A stretch of DNA of 64,000 nt from Arthrobacter hankyongi (GCF_022012395.1 NZ_JAKLTQ010000021.1:24933-88932); one strand, 5' to 3'. Counted from the stretch's first letter, positions 1 to 14,551 are shown. Program-made: numbers and translations. The notes: a model not told the origin generated them from the sequence alone.

Positions 1-166
1 CCGCTGCCGCGAGCGCGGCCAGCCGCCGGGCCGTCCCGGCCAGCGCCGCCGCTGCCAGCGCGGCGGCCGCCACGGCCAGGCTCAGCCACCAGCGGTTGGC
101 CGCGAGGGTGACCGCCACGGTGGATGCCGCCAGGGCCAGCCCGGTGAAGGGGTGCAGTGCCGTCAT
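1..166 (-). CDS. ecfT: ECF transporter transmembrane component EcfT (partial, runs off the left edge)
   Basis: Only the first 55 codons are present; the gene continues beyond base 1. It starts at ATG 166..164, 13 bases after the stop of the S-component gene, in the same direction. The N-terminus reads MTALHPFTGLALAASTVAVT, followed by two hydrophobic stretches. The 'LHPxTxLAL' opening followed by a short hydrophobic hairpin is typical of EcfT/CbiQ scaffold proteins, which link the substrate-binding S component to the two ATPases. That family call is inference from a short N-terminus plus the neighbouring S-component gene. The ATPase genes are expected farther left, outside the window. Confidence 0.6.
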   Translation of the reverse strand, partial: MTALHPFTGLALAASTVAVTLAANRWWLSLAVAAAALAAAALAGTARRLAALAAA

Positions 167-179
167 GGGTGTGCCTGGG

Positions 180-977
180 TCAGGCCTTGGCGCGCCGGGC
201 GGCGGCCCGGGCCGGCAGTGGGAACTGCAGGCGGATCCGGCGCGGCAGGGCCAGCACCAACAGCGATGCCACCAGGAAAGCCACGGCCTTGTCGGCCGGG
301 TCCGAGATCAGCGCCTGCTTGGTCACCGAGGCCAGCAGCGAGTCCCCCATGGCCCGGAACATGGCCACGATGGCTCCGGTCGCGGCGCCTGAGGTCCCGC
401 CGTAGACGAAGGCCGCCACCGGGGCGGAGACCACGCCGGCCACAATGCCGGTGATGATCCCGGCGACGACGGCGACGTAGGGCCGCAGCGCACCGAGCCG
501 CGCGGCGCTGCCGGCCAGCAGGCCGATCACCGCGGCGCCGGCGGCGAAGGGCAGCACCGTAGGGTTGAACAGGGACCAGACCAGCGAGCCGAGCACGCCG
601 GTGGCGGCACCGGCGGAGCGGCCGGCCAGGAAACCGACCAGCACCGTGCCGATCGAGTCCAGGTACAGCGGCACCAGCGTGCTGCCGACGAACTGGCCGA
701 GCACGATGTTCAGCACCAGGCCCACCGGGATGAGCGCCACGACGGTGGTGGGCAGCTGCGGCAGGACGCCGGCCAGCAGCAGCACCGCGCCGGCAAGGTA
801 GCCGGCGAAGGCGGTGACGGCCGGCCAGCTGGCCAGCCCGGCCGCGGCCTCGGTGGGTTGGAGCAGCACCAGCATCAGGTAGGTGGCGGCGATCAGGGCG
901 GCGCCGAGCAGCGGCAGCAGGCGCGCCCGCAGCGGGGTGGCGCCGCCGGTGGCGGGCAGGGTCAGCGAAGTGGACAC
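180..977 (-). CDS. ECF transporter substrate-binding (S) component
   Basis: A 265-residue integral membrane protein with about six hydrophobic segments and a basic C-terminus rich in Arg/Ala. The segment LYLDSIGTVLVGFLAGRSAG (about residues 104-123) and the following G-rich helices match the S-component family of energy-coupling-factor importers, which bind vitamins or nucleoside-like nutrients and dock onto EcfT and the ATPases. The start is GTG 977..975, with GAGGA a few bases upstream. EcfT follows 13 bases later. The upstream gene on the same strand is a nucleoside hydrolase, separated by 113 bases, so a nucleoside, base or modified nucleoside is a reasonable ligand guess. The sequence alone does not fix the substrate. 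Confidence 0.72.
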   Translation of the reverse strand: MSTSLTLPATGGATPLRARLLPLLGAALIAATYLMLVLLQPTEAAAGLASWPAVTAFAGYLAGAVLLLAGVLPQLPTTVVALIPVGLVLNIVLGQFVGSTLVPLYLDSIGTVLVGFLAGRSAGAATGVLGSLVWSLFNPTVLPFAAGAAVIGLLAGSAARLGALRPYVAVVAGIITGIVAGVVSAPVAAFVYGGTSGAATGAIVAMFRAMGDSLLASVTKQALISDPADKAVAFLVASLLVLALPRRIRLQFPLPARAAARRAKA

Positions 978-1090
978 AGGAATTCCTCGAAATCAGGGAA
1001 GCTTTGGCTAGGCCTATGTCACCTCGACCCGAAGAACCAGTTTACCGAACCGGCCTGCCCGACTACTCCGCCGGGAAAATTGGGCGGAGC

Positions 1091-2116
1091 TCAGGCCTGC
1101 CGTCGGGCCAGCGCGGCGATGGAGCCGACCATCTCGTCGAACACCGCCGGCGGATCGTTCCAGCACACGATCTTCGCATTCGGCTTCCGGCCCCAGAGCC
1201 CGCGGTAGTCCGCGACCGTGGTGCCGACCAGCGGTCCCGGCCGGGTTTCCACGTGCACGGTGGCGGTCCGGGTCCGGTAGTCCACGGTCCCGGCGGCGAC
1301 GGCCGCGGCGAAGACGTCGTGGACGTGGGCGATGTAGCCCTGGTCGTAGCGCCGGTGGAACTCGAAGTAGAAGCGCAGGGCATCGGACAGAGCCCGGACC
1401 AGCGGCACCGACGCCGTGCTGCGCGTGCCCTCCGGATCTTCGGGCCATACCAGCTCCGGCTCCGCGCAGCCGGCCTCGCGGGCCAGCCGCTCCACGTGGC
1501 CGGGCTGCAGCTCGATCCGCTCGGTCATCTCCAGCGCGCACACGATCGGCAGCCGCTCCTCAGGCTGGCCCTCGAAGGCGGCGAACACCTCGGCGGCCGC
1601 ATGCGGGTCCACGTGCGTGTTCCACTCGGCCGTGGGGGTGGTGTTGCCCTGGTAAAAATAGCTGCCGCCCATGATCACGGTCCGCTTGAGCAGTTCCGGC
1701 AGGCGCGGCTCCTGGCGCAGGGCGAGCGCGAAGTTGGTCAGCGGGGCGGTGATCAGGGCGGTCAGCTCGCCCGGGTTCCGCCGGGCGGCCTCGACCCAGC
1801 GGTCGACGGCGCCGGTCTGCGGCGCCTGTCCCGGGGCCGGCAGCTCTGCGTAGCCCAGGCCCTGCGGCCCATGGGTCTCCGGCGTGGTGACCAAGGGTAT
1901 TTCCAGCGGCCCGTCGGCGCCGATGGCCACCGGCACCCTGGGCCGGCCGCACAGCTGCAGCAGGGCCAGGTTGTTGCGCGCCACCTGTTCGGCGGACACG
2001 TTCCCGGGAGTGCTGGCGATGGACACCAGGTCCACCTGGTCCTGGCTGAGCAGGTAGACCAGGGCCAGCGCGTCGTCGATGCCGGTGTCGTTGTCGAACA
2101 GGATGCGCTCGGCCAC
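1091..2116 (-). CDS. Nucleoside hydrolase (inosine-uridine preferring family)
   Basis: 341 residues, the usual length for this family, which cleaves the N-glycosidic bond of ribonucleosides to give a base and ribose in the cytoplasm. The N-terminal calcium-binding signature is present as FDNDTGIDDALAL (residues 7-19; Asp10, Asp14 and Asp15 are metal or general-base positions). The second site is visible as 'EWNTHVDPHAA' and the catalytic histidine region as 'HVHDVFAAA'. It starts 2 bases after the aldo/keto reductase stop, so the two are probably cotranscribed. An ECF importer S component follows, suggesting that an imported nucleoside is split inside the cell. Substrate preference cannot be read from the sequence; queuosine hydrolases such as clostridial QueK belong to the same fold. 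Confidence 0.85.
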   Translation of the reverse strand: MAERILFDNDTGIDDALALVYLLSQDQVDLVSIASTPGNVSAEQVARNNLALLQLCGRPRVPVAIGADGPLEIPLVTTPETHGPQGLGYAELPAPGQAPQTGAVDRWVEAARRNPGELTALITAPLTNFALALRQEPRLPELLKRTVIMGGSYFYQGNTTPTAEWNTHVDPHAAAEVFAAFEGQPEERLPIVCALEMTERIELQPGHVERLAREAGCAEPELVWPEDPEGTRSTASVPLVRALSDALRFYFEFHRRYDQGYIAHVHDVFAAAVAAGTVDYRTRTATVHVETRPGPLVGTTVADYRGLWGRKPNAKIVCWNDPPAVFDEMVGSIAALARRQA

Positions 2117-2118
2117 GG

Positions 2119-4640
<2,522 letters not shown>

Positions 4641-4671
4641 TCCCTCCGACCCCGCCCGGGCGGAGCAACCG

Positions 4672-4715
4672 CCGAGGCCCGGCGCCCCTCAGGGGTGCCG
4701 GGCCTCGGCCTTCTT
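4672..4715 (+). terminator. Hairpin terminator after argG
   Basis: CCGAGGCCCGGC (4672-4683) pairs with its exact complement at 4697-4708. An inner CCCC/GGGG stem surrounds a three-base loop, and CCTTCTT follows. It lies 32 bases after the argG stop and before the glycosylase gene. Confidence 0.75.
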
Positions 4716-4740
4716 GCAGCGCGTCTGCGGGAGGCTTCGC

Positions 4741-5337
4741 GTGTGGCAGAGTGGTGGCGTGGCCTTCACCCGCACCGAACTGCTCGCGTTCCAGGATGCG
4801 CTCGTCCCCGATCTCCTGGGTCCGGGCCTGCGCCTGCTGTTCGTCGGCATCAATCCCGGCCTGTGGTCCGCCGCCACCGGCTCGCATTTCGCCCGGCCGG
4901 GCAACCGCTTCTATCCGGCGCTGGCCGCCGCCGGCATCACCGACCATGTGATTCGCGCGGCGGACGGCATGGCCGAGCAGGACCGCAGGCACCTGGTCTC
5001 GCGCGGCGTCGGCATCACCAACATTGTCCCGCGGGCCACGGCACGGGCCGACGAGCTGACCCGGGAGGAGCTCAAGGCCGGTGGCCGGAAACTGGCCGGA
5101 AAAGTCGAGGCGCTCGCGCCGCAGGCAGTGGCAGTGGCGGGCATCAGCGCCTACCGAGTGGCGTTCGGACGGCCGTCGGCGCAGCTGGGCCGCCAGCCGG
5201 AGCGGATCGCCGGAGCCGAACTCTGGGCGGTGCCGAATCCGAGCGGCCTCAATGCCCACCACAATGTGGCCACACTGGCCGCCGCCTACCGCGAGGCAGC
5301 CCTTGCGGCAGGCCTTGACTTGGCACAGCCGGCATAG
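4741..5337 (+). CDS. mug: Mismatch-specific (G/U, G/T) DNA glycosylase, Mug/TDG family
   Basis: 198 residues. It removes uracil or thymine mispaired with guanine in base-excision repair. The active-site motif GINPGLWSAATGSHFARPGN matches the family's GINPG...HFA.PGNRFW, with Asn as the water-positioning residue. The intercalation loop is present as PNPSGLNAHHN, where the family usually has NPSGLNR/H. I chose GTG 4741 because GGGAGG sits 6 bases upstream; GTG 4759 (VAFTRTELLAF) is the alternative. The gene follows the argG terminator and is convergent with the unknown gene at 5370. It is probably a single-gene unit. Confidence 0.87.
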   Translation: MWQSGGVAFTRTELLAFQDALVPDLLGPGLRLLFVGINPGLWSAATGSHFARPGNRFYPALAAAGITDHVIRAADGMAEQDRRHLVSRGVGITNIVPRATARADELTREELKAGGRKLAGKVEALAPQAVAVAGISAYRVAFGRPSAQLGRQPERIAGAELWAVPNPSGLNAHHNVATLAAAYREAALAAGLDLAQPA

Positions 5338-5369
5338 CGCCGGCGGGAGTTGCGTGCTGCGGGATCCCG

Positions 5370-5933
5370 TTAGTCCAGGCTGAACGTGCCCTTGGCCGGC
5401 ATCGGATGCTTCTGCCGGATGGCGGACAGCTCCGCGTAGGGCGCCACCCCGATGCTGAGCTTGGTGAAGTCCAGCTTCGCCTCGCGCAGGCAGGTTTTGA
5501 CGGCACCCACGGCTTTCACCGGGTCCGGCGACAGCAGGTAGATGTTCAGCCGGTGCGGGACGAATTCGGAGCGCTCCACGGTGCCCAGCCCGCGCCAGGC
5601 CAGGTGCTCGGCGAGCACCTCCTTGGCTTTACCCTCCAGGTAGCGGTCCCGGTCCGTCCCGTCCGCACTCTTGAGCGTGTACTGGGCCACCACCCAGGAC
5701 TGCTCCCCCGGTTCCAGTTCCACATAGCCGTCGGCGGCGCACTGTTCGGCGAAGGCGGCCAGCAGCCCGGGCGCCTCCTCGGGGCCGAAACCGCCGGTCT
5801 CCTGGGTGGTGCTCCGGTGCCCCACGGTGCCGTGGTTGACCACGAACTGCCCGTCGGCCGCGTCATACCAGGCCTCGCGGAAGGTCAAGGTACCGTCTTC
5901 GCCGCGCCGGTACACGCGCAGGAAGTCGTTCAC
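5370..5933 (-). CDS. Conserved hypothetical protein, cotranslated with dxs
   Basis: 187 residues; I do not recognise a named family with confidence. The N-terminal 60 residues ([21 protein letters not shown]) have the Trp/Gly spacing of a small WGR-like fold. The remainder is a mixed alpha/beta region ending in '[12 protein letters not shown]'. There is no signal peptide or membrane segment. Its GTG start (5933..5931) overlaps the dxs stop by four bases (GTGA), so it is almost certainly translated with dxs. No conserved catalytic residues stand out. A link to isoprenoid synthesis rests on position alone. A short (about 30-base) convergent gap separates it from the glycosylase gene. Confidence 0.65.
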   Translation of the reverse strand: MNDFLRVYRRGEDGTLTFREAWYDAADGQFVVNHGTVGHRSTTQETGGFGPEEAPGLLAAFAEQCAADGYVELEPGEQSWVVAQYTLKSADGTDRDRYLEGKAKEVLAEHLAWRGLGTVERSEFVPHRLNIYLLSPDPVKAVGAVKTCLREAKLDFTKLSIGVAPYAELSAIRQKHPMPAKGTFSLD

Positions 5934-7915
5934 TGGATCTTCGGCAACTGGCCGGTGGGCAGGTCCTGGCCCGGCAGGGGCCGGGCGAAAGGCACCTTGG
6001 TGCCCAGAACCTGGGCGACGACGTCGTGCGTCACCTGCTGTGCGGTCAGGCCCACACGTTCGAATACCTCGGCGCGCGTGCCGTGGGCCAGGAACTCGAC
6101 CGGCAGACCCACCTCGTTCAGGGCCGTGTCCACGCCGGCGGCGCGCATTTCCTGCCGGATCCGCGAACCGACGCCGCCGGCCCGCACGCCGTCCTCGATC
6201 ACGATCACGATCCGGTGCCGGGCAGCCAGGGCAATGATCGACCGCGGCACCGGCAGGACCCAGCGCGGATCCACCACGGTGGAGGTGATCCCCTGCGCGC
6301 CGAGCCGGCCGGAGACATCCAGCGCCAGCTCGCTCATCGCACCCACGCTGACGATCAGCACATCATTGTCACCGGCGTCCGAGTCCGCTCCGGACGGGCG
6401 CCGCGCCAGCACGTCCACGCCGTCGTGCAGCCGCTCGACGGCCTGGATTTCCCGGCCCACCGAGCCTTTGGAGAAACGCACCACGCTGGGGGCGTCGTCG
6501 ATGGCCACGGCCTCGCGCAGCTCCTCGCGCAGCCGGGTGGCATCCCGCGGTGCGGCCAGGTGCAGGCCGGGGATGATCTGCAGCATGGACAGGTCCCACA
6601 TGCCGTGGTGGCTGGGCCCGTCCGGGCCGGTCACCCCGGCGCGGTCCAGCACCACGGTGACGCCGGCCTTGTGCAGCGCCACGTCCATCAGCAGCTGGTC
6701 CAGCGCGCGGTTCAGGAAGGTCGCGTACAGCGCCACTACCGGGTGCAGGCCGCCGAAGGCCATGCCGGCGGCGCTGGCCAGCGCGTGCTGTTCGGCGATG
6801 CCGACGTCGAATACCCGGTCCGGATGCTTGGCGGCGAACTTGTGCAGGCCCACCGGGATGAGCATGGCGCCGGTGATGCCCACGATGTCCTCGCGCTCGT
6901 CGGCGATGTCGGCGATCTCGCTGGCGAACACCGAGGTCCAGGACTGGGCGCCGCCGGCTTCGACCGGTTCGCCGGTTTCCGGATCGATCACCCCGACGGC
7001 GTGGAACTGGTCCGCCTCGTGGGCCCGCGCCGGGGCATAGCCGCGGCCCTTCTCGGTCATGGCGTGCACGATCACCGGCCCGCCGTAGTTCCTGGCCTGG
7101 CGCAGCGCGTCCTCGATGGCCAGCTGGTCATGGCCGTCGATGGGGCCGATGTACTTCATGCCCAGGTCCTCGAAGAGTCCCTGCGGGGCCCACCAGTCCT
7201 TGATGCCCTTCTTGGCAGCGTGCAGGCTCTTGTAGGCGAACTGGCCGACGATCCCGCCGTTCTGCAGCTTGCGCTTCCACCAGTCCAGCGTGTCCTCGTA
7301 GGCCGTGTGGGTGCGGAACCTGTCGATGGTCGAGCGCAGCGCGGCCAGTTGGTCCGCCAGGCCGCCGATGGTCGGGGCGTAGGAACGGCCGTTGTCGTTG
7401 ACCACGATCACCACGCGGCGCTTCTTGTCCGCGGCGATGTTGTTCACAGCTTCCCAGGCCATGCCGCCGGTCAGCGCACCGTCGCCGACGACGGCGACGA
7501 CGTACCGGTCCCCCTCGCCGGTCAGCTGGCGGGCGCGCGAGATGCCGTCCGCCCAGGACAGCGAGGAGGAGGCGTGCGAGCTTTCGACGATGTCGTGCAC
7601 GGACTCGGAGCGGTCCGGGTAGCCGGCCAGGCCGCCCTGCTGGCGCAGGGTGTCGAAATCCTGCCGTCCGGTGACCAGCTTGTGCACATAGGCCTGGTGG
7701 CCGGTATCGAAGACAATGCTGTCGCGCGGCGAATCGAACACCCGGTGGATGCCCAGAGTCAGCTCCACCACGCCCAGGTTCGGACCGAGGTGGCCGCCGG
7801 TCCGGGACACCTTGGTGATCAGGAACCGGCGGATCTCCGCCGCAAGGGCGGCCAGCTGATGGCTGCTGAGCTTGCTGAGGTCCTGCGGACTGTGGATTGT
7901 CTCGAGTAGACCCAT
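5930..7915 (-). CDS. dxs: 1-deoxy-D-xylulose-5-phosphate synthase
   Basis: 661 residues. It is the thiamine-diphosphate enzyme that condenses pyruvate with glyceraldehyde-3-phosphate, the first step of the MEP isoprenoid route. Seen in order: '[21 protein letters not shown]' near residues 40-60; the ThDP motif '[19 protein letters not shown]' followed by '[15 protein letters not shown]'; the pyrimidine domain '[21 protein letters not shown]'; and the loop '[22 protein letters not shown]'. The frame is open for 23 more codons upstream, but ATG 7915 ([17 protein letters not shown]) matches the family and has AGGAAGG at the right distance. The next gene overlaps its stop by four bases. A hairpin in the 185-base upstream gap should separate it from acnA. 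Confidence 0.96.
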   Translation of the reverse strand: MGLLETIHSPQDLSKLSSHQLAALAAEIRRFLITKVSRTGGHLGPNLGVVELTLGIHRVFDSPRDSIVFDTGHQAYVHKLVTGRQDFDTLRQQGGLAGYPDRSESVHDIVESSHASSSLSWADGISRARQLTGEGDRYVVAVVGDGALTGGMAWEAVNNIAADKKRRVVIVVNDNGRSYAPTIGGLADQLAALRSTIDRFRTHTAYEDTLDWWKRKLQNGGIVGQFAYKSLHAAKKGIKDWWAPQGLFEDLGMKYIGPIDGHDQLAIEDALRQARNYGGPVIVHAMTEKGRGYAPARAHEADQFHAVGVIDPETGEPVEAGGAQSWTSVFASEIADIADEREDIVGITGAMLIPVGLHKFAAKHPDRVFDVGIAEQHALASAAGMAFGGLHPVVALYATFLNRALDQLLMDVALHKAGVTVVLDRAGVTGPDGPSHHGMWDLSMLQIIPGLHLAAPRDATRLREELREAVAIDDAPSVVRFSKGSVGREIQAVERLHDGVDVLARRPSGADSDAGDNDVLIVSVGAMSELALDVSGRLGAQGITSTVVDPRWVLPVPRSIIALAARHRIVIVIEDGVRAGGVGSRIRQEMRAAGVDTALNEVGLPVEFLAHGTRAEVFERVGLTAQQVTHDVVAQVLGTKVPFARPLPGQDLPTGQLPKIQ

Positions 7916-8013
7916 GGAAGCCTTCCTAACGTCTGTTGCATCTTGCCCCCCGGGACGGCCCGCCGCCCATGTTCGCCTGCACACGCCGGGCCAAACACTT
8001 AACCATAGCGCGC

Positions 8014-8057
8014 CGAAGGCCCCCGGCCCGCCGTGCGGCGGAGTCCGGGGGCCTTCG
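8014..8057 (-). terminator. Hairpin terminator after acnA
   Basis: A 13-bp perfect stem (CGAAGGCCCCCGG at 8014-8026 with its complement at 8045-8057) encloses a smaller CCGCC/GGCGG hairpin. It lies 44 bases beyond the acnA stop and ahead of dxs. There is no clear T-run, so it may act as an L-shaped actinobacterial terminator. Confidence 0.6.
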
Positions 8058-8100
8058 GGGTGCCCCTGCGGGGCAACGGTGGCCGCTTATTGGCTACCGG

Positions 8101-10890
<2,790 letters not shown>

Positions 10891-10942
10891 AATAGGACTC
10901 CTCTCGCCACACTTTATCTTTGTCCGGGCCTAATCCACCCGC

Positions 10943-10962
10943 TAGTTAGGCTTTCCTAACTA
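10943..10962. promoter_or_regulatory. DtxR/IdeR-like iron box upstream of acnA
   Basis: TAGTTAGG and its exact complement CCTAACTA flank CTTT. Read on the acnA strand the core is TTAGGAAAGCCTAA, close to the DtxR/IdeR core TTAGGTTAGCCTAA. It lies 53 bases upstream of the acnA start, within likely promoter distance. The symmetry is seen; the regulator is inferred. A TetR-type regulator (like AcnR of Corynebacterium) is an alternative reader. Confidence 0.55.
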
Positions 10963-11092
10963 TGACGGCCGGCCAGACAGGGTCCGCAGCTTCACATCGC
11001 ATACTTTGCAGCCAGCCTGCGCCGGCGCTATCCGGCCAGGCCAAAAACCGGTCTACGCGCAGCGGACGCGCCCGGAACAACTCCAACCCATC

Positions 11093-12484
11093 CTACCGAC
11101 CGACGGGAGCCGGCGGCCGGAGGCTGGCGAACGATTCCATGTGGTGTGTGTGCGGGTACAGGTCGAAAACGCGCAGCGTGTCCAGCTCCCAGCCCAGCGA
11201 CAGGAAATAGCCCAGGTCCCGGGCGAACGACGCCGGGTCGCACGCGACGTAGCCGACCACCCGCGGGCGCAGCTCGTCCAGCTGGCGGACCACCGTCCGG
11301 CCGGCCCCGGCCCGCGGCGGGTCCAGCACCACCGCATCGAGCCGGCCGGCGGGCTGCCGGCCGGACCGGCCCCGCCGCGGCGGATACTGCGAGCGGAGCA
11401 CGCGGTCCACCCTGCCTTGGACAATCTCCACCTGCGGGACGGCGTGCAGGTTCTTGCGCGCATCCCGGCTGGTGCCGGCGGCCCCTTCCACGGACAGCAC
11501 GCGGCCGGATCCGCCCACGGCCGCGGCCAGCGGTGCGGTGAACAGGCCGGCTCCGGCGTACAGGTCCGCCACCCGCTCGCCCGGCTGCGGTCGCACGCCG
11601 TCGAGCACGGCACCGGTGAGGATTTGCGGCGCCTGGCGGTGGATCTGCCAGAACCCGTCCCCGGTGACCCGGAACTCATGCTTGCCGCAGCTCTCCAGCA
11701 CCCAGCTGCGTCCGCGCAGCCTGGTCAGCTGCTGCTGCTCCGGCTCCCAGACCGCCACCGAGACCGGCCGGTCCGCGCCGGCTGCGACCGCCGCGGCCAC
11801 CTCGGCCAGCCGGCCCGGGCTGGTGCCGGTCTCGGGGATCAGCAGCACCAGCGGAACCGAACCGTTGGCCGGGGCGGCCACTTCCACCCGGGCCACCCCG
11901 GCCAGGTCAACGTCCCAGAGGGCCAACGCATTGATGGCATCGACGGCCAGCGGCATCTGCTGCACCGGGATGAGTTCCTCGGAACGGTGCGCGTGCATCG
12001 CCAGCCGTCCGGAGGCGTCCACGGCGAAGGCCGTCCGGGTGCGCCAACCCAGGCCGCCGTCGTGCTCCTCGCCGGCCGGCTCCACCTCGACATCGCGGTC
12101 GATGCGGGCCAGCCGCTGCAGCTGCTCGGCGAAGACGGCGGCCTTGAGCCGGCGCTGCTCGGCCAGCGCTATGTGCCCGAATTCCGCACCACCCACCGGT
12201 ACGCCGCCGGCGCCGGCAGCCAGCAGCGCGTCCGCCGGCTGCCACGGATGCGCCACCCGGTGCTCCGAAGGCTCCAGCACCTGGACGGTGTCCGCACGCC
12301 AGAAGCCGGCGTCGGTGCCGCCGTCGGTGACCCGGGCCAGCACGCGCTCGCCCGGCAGGGCATGGCGGACAAAGACCACCCGGCCCTCATGCCGGGCCAC
12401 GAAGTGTCCGCCGTGCGCGGGATTGCCGATGTTCAGCTCGAGCACCTGCCCGGTGGTATCGGCGGGGGTTGTCGGTTCTGCCAT
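11093..12484 (-). CDS. TRAM-domain class I SAM-dependent RNA (uracil-5-)methyltransferase
   Basis: 463 residues. It belongs to the TrmA/RumA (COG2265) family that methylates C5 of uracil in RNA. The N-terminal 70 residues form a TRAM RNA-binding domain (VLELNIGNPAHGGHFVARHE). SAM-binding 'VADLYAGAGLFTAPLA' lies near residue 310. 'VVLDPPRAGAG', the catalytic cysteine in 'YVACDPASFARDLGYF' and the general base Glu in 'HHMESFASL' complete the active site. The CX5CX2C iron-sulphur motif of E. coli RlmD is absent, as in many actinobacterial paralogues. Its ATG directly abuts the stop of the upstream potassium-permease gene with no gap. The pair matches mycobacterial Rv2689c-Rv2690c. The exact RNA position cannot be assigned. 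Confidence 0.88.
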   Translation of the reverse strand: MAEPTTPADTTGQVLELNIGNPAHGGHFVARHEGRVVFVRHALPGERVLARVTDGGTDAGFWRADTVQVLEPSEHRVAHPWQPADALLAAGAGGVPVGGAEFGHIALAEQRRLKAAVFAEQLQRLARIDRDVEVEPAGEEHDGGLGWRTRTAFAVDASGRLAMHAHRSEELIPVQQMPLAVDAINALALWDVDLAGVARVEVAAPANGSVPLVLLIPETGTSPGRLAEVAAAVAAGADRPVSVAVWEPEQQQLTRLRGRSWVLESCGKHEFRVTGDGFWQIHRQAPQILTGAVLDGVRPQPGERVADLYAGAGLFTAPLAAAVGGSGRVLSVEGAAGTSRDARKNLHAVPQVEIVQGRVDRVLRSQYPPRRGRSGRQPAGRLDAVVLDPPRAGAGRTVVRQLDELRPRVVGYVACDPASFARDLGYFLSLGWELDTLRVFDLYPHTHHMESFASLRPPAPVGR

Positions 12485-14458
12485 TCAGCCAAGCTCCTGG
12501 TATCTGCTGACGGCGTCGGAAGAGGCCAGCTGCCACGGCACGCTGGCGACCATGACACCCGGTTCGAAGTGCAGCCGCGTCTTGATCCGCAGCGCTGTCT
12601 GGTTGTGCACCAGCTGCTCCCACCAGCGGCCCACCACGTATTCGGGGATGTAGACCACTACGAGGTCGCGGGGCGAGTCCCGCCGGATGTTCTTGATGTA
12701 GTCAAGGATGGGCGTGGTGGTTTCCCGATACGGCGAGGCCAGCACGGTGATCGGCACCGGAATCTTCAGCCGTTCCCAGTCCGCCAGGGTGGCCGCCGTT
12801 TCGGCCGGATCGATGTCCACCACCACGGCGTCCAGCCGGGACGGCCGCGAGGCGCGTGCGAAGGCCAGCGCCCGCAGCACCGGCTTGCGTACGTGCGAGA
12901 CCAGGATGACGGCGTGGACCCGGGACGGCAGCGCGGTGGCCGGGTGGGCCGGGTCCACCGCCAGCTCCCGGCCCAGCCGCTCATAGTGGCGGTTGATGCT
13001 GTACATGACCAGGGACAGCACGGTGATCCCGAGCACCACCAGCCAGGCGCCGAAGATGAACTTGCTCGCCAGCACCACGACCAGCACGGTGGCGGTGAGT
13101 ACGAAGCCGATCAGGTTCATCAGCCGCGACCGGCCCATCTGGTAGCGCACCCGGCGGTGCGGGGTGGCACGCATTTGGCGGGTCCAGTGCCGGATCATGC
13201 CCAGCTGGCTGACCGTAAAGGAGACGAAGACACCCACCACGTACAGCTGGATCAGCCGGGTGACGTCGGCGCCAAAGAGCAGCACCAGCACCAGCGCGGC
13301 ACCGGCCAGGGTCAGCACGCCGTTGCTGTAGCCAAGCCGGTCCCCGCGGGTGCGCAGCTGCCGGGGCAGGAAGCCGTCGATGGCCAGGATCGAGGCCAGG
13401 GCCGGGAAGGAGCCGAAGGCCATGTGGCCGGCCAGGGCCAGCACCAGTACGGTGGCGGCCATGACCAGGTAGAAGAGCGGATGGCCCACGTTGAAGACCG
13501 TGCCGGCCAGCTGGCTGAGCACCGGCATCTGGAAGTAGCCGGCCGGCAACGGTTCGCCGTCCAGCCGCAGCTGCTCGGCCGGGGACTGCACCACATGCAC
13601 CTGGGTGAGCCGGGCCAGGTAGATCACGGAGATGGTCATCACCGACGCGGCCACGCCCAGCGCCACCAGGGTGGCCGCGGCGTTCCGGGACCGGGGCGCC
13701 TGGAACGACGGCACGTTGCTGGCGGGCGTCTCCACCCCGGTGAGCGCCGCGGCGCCGGTGGAAAACGCCCTGAGCACCAGCAGCGCGCCGGCCAGCCCTG
13801 CCAACCCGGCGTCCAGCCCCGGCTCGGGGACGATCTCGAATCCTGCGCTGGGCGCCAGGCCCAGCCGGCCGGTAATGCTCTGGACGAAGCCGACGGCGCA
13901 CATCAGCAGCACGGCCGCCATAAAGATATAGGTGGGCGCGGCGATGGCGCGGCCGCTCTGGCGCACCCCGCGCAGGCTCATCAGCGCCAGGCCACAGACG
14001 CCGGCGGCGGCGACCGCCGGCTGCCAGCCGTGCAGCACGGGAATCGCCGAAACCACGTAGTGCGCGGCCGACGACATCGACACGGCCACGGTCAGGACGT
14101 AGTCCAGCATCAGGGCCGAGCCAACGACGATGCCGGCCTTGCTGCCCAGGTTCTCGCTGGCGATCTGGTAGTCCCCGCCGGAGGGGTAGGCGTGCACGCT
14201 CTGCCGGTACGATGCCACGATCACCAGCAGCACGACGATGACGGCCAGCCCCACCCACGGCGAGAGCGCCAGCGCCGCAGTCCCGGCCAGGGCCAGGGTC
14301 AGCAGGATTTCGTCCGGGGAATAGGCCACCGAGGACAGCGCGCTGGCCGAGAACAGGCCAAATGCCTCGCGTTTGGGCAGCGACTGCGGCTTCAGCCGTT
14401 CGCTGCGGAACGGCCTGCCCACCAGCAGCCGCTTGAGCGCGTCAAGGAAGGTCAGCAC
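12485..14458 (-). CDS. KimA-like APC-superfamily potassium importer
   Basis: 657 residues: 12 predicted membrane helices in the first two thirds, then a soluble C-terminal domain of about 190 residues. From memory of Bacillus subtilis KimA (YdaO), the resemblance is close: 'LLVGRPFRSE', 'SASALSSVAYSPDEILL', 'SYRQSVHAYPSGGDY', 'GRLGYSNGVLTL' and C-terminal 'HNQTALRIKTRLHF'. KimA is a proton-driven high-affinity K+ importer inhibited by c-di-AMP. Potassium as substrate is inferred from this likeness and from the divergent pair of TrkA/RCK genes. I chose GTG 14458, with GGGGGAG about 7 bases upstream; the longer open frame passes through the palindromic repeat and is not coding. It is followed without a gap by the RNA methyltransferase. 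The 221-base upstream gap holds the 60-bp palindrome. Confidence 0.85.
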   Translation of the reverse strand: MLTFLDALKRLLVGRPFRSERLKPQSLPKREAFGLFSASALSSVAYSPDEILLTLALAGTAALALSPWVGLAVIVVLLVIVASYRQSVHAYPSGGDYQIASENLGSKAGIVVGSALMLDYVLTVAVSMSSAAHYVVSAIPVLHGWQPAVAAAGVCGLALMSLRGVRQSGRAIAAPTYIFMAAVLLMCAVGFVQSITGRLGLAPSAGFEIVPEPGLDAGLAGLAGALLVLRAFSTGAAALTGVETPASNVPSFQAPRSRNAAATLVALGVAASVMTISVIYLARLTQVHVVQSPAEQLRLDGEPLPAGYFQMPVLSQLAGTVFNVGHPLFYLVMAATVLVLALAGHMAFGSFPALASILAIDGFLPRQLRTRGDRLGYSNGVLTLAGAALVLVLLFGADVTRLIQLYVVGVFVSFTVSQLGMIRHWTRQMRATPHRRVRYQMGRSRLMNLIGFVLTATVLVVVLASKFIFGAWLVVLGITVLSLVMYSINRHYERLGRELAVDPAHPATALPSRVHAVILVSHVRKPVLRALAFARASRPSRLDAVVVDIDPAETAATLADWERLKIPVPITVLASPYRETTTPILDYIKNIRRDSPRDLVVVYIPEYVVGRWWEQLVHNQTALRIKTRLHFEPGVMVASVPWQLASSDAVSRYQELG

Positions 14459-14551
14459 GTGGCGCACTCCCCCGCGCCGGCGCCTGGCCGGTCCGCCGCG
14501 CGCGCATTCGTATCCATCGGGTCCATCAGGAACCGAGTCTAGCCTCCTCCC

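Noticed and set aside
11006..14542. A 1178-codon plus-strand frame opposite the methyltransferase and permease genes
   Set aside because: It is a shadow of two well-supported minus-strand genes; its His/Gln/Gly-rich composition is typical of antisense reading in high-GC DNA.
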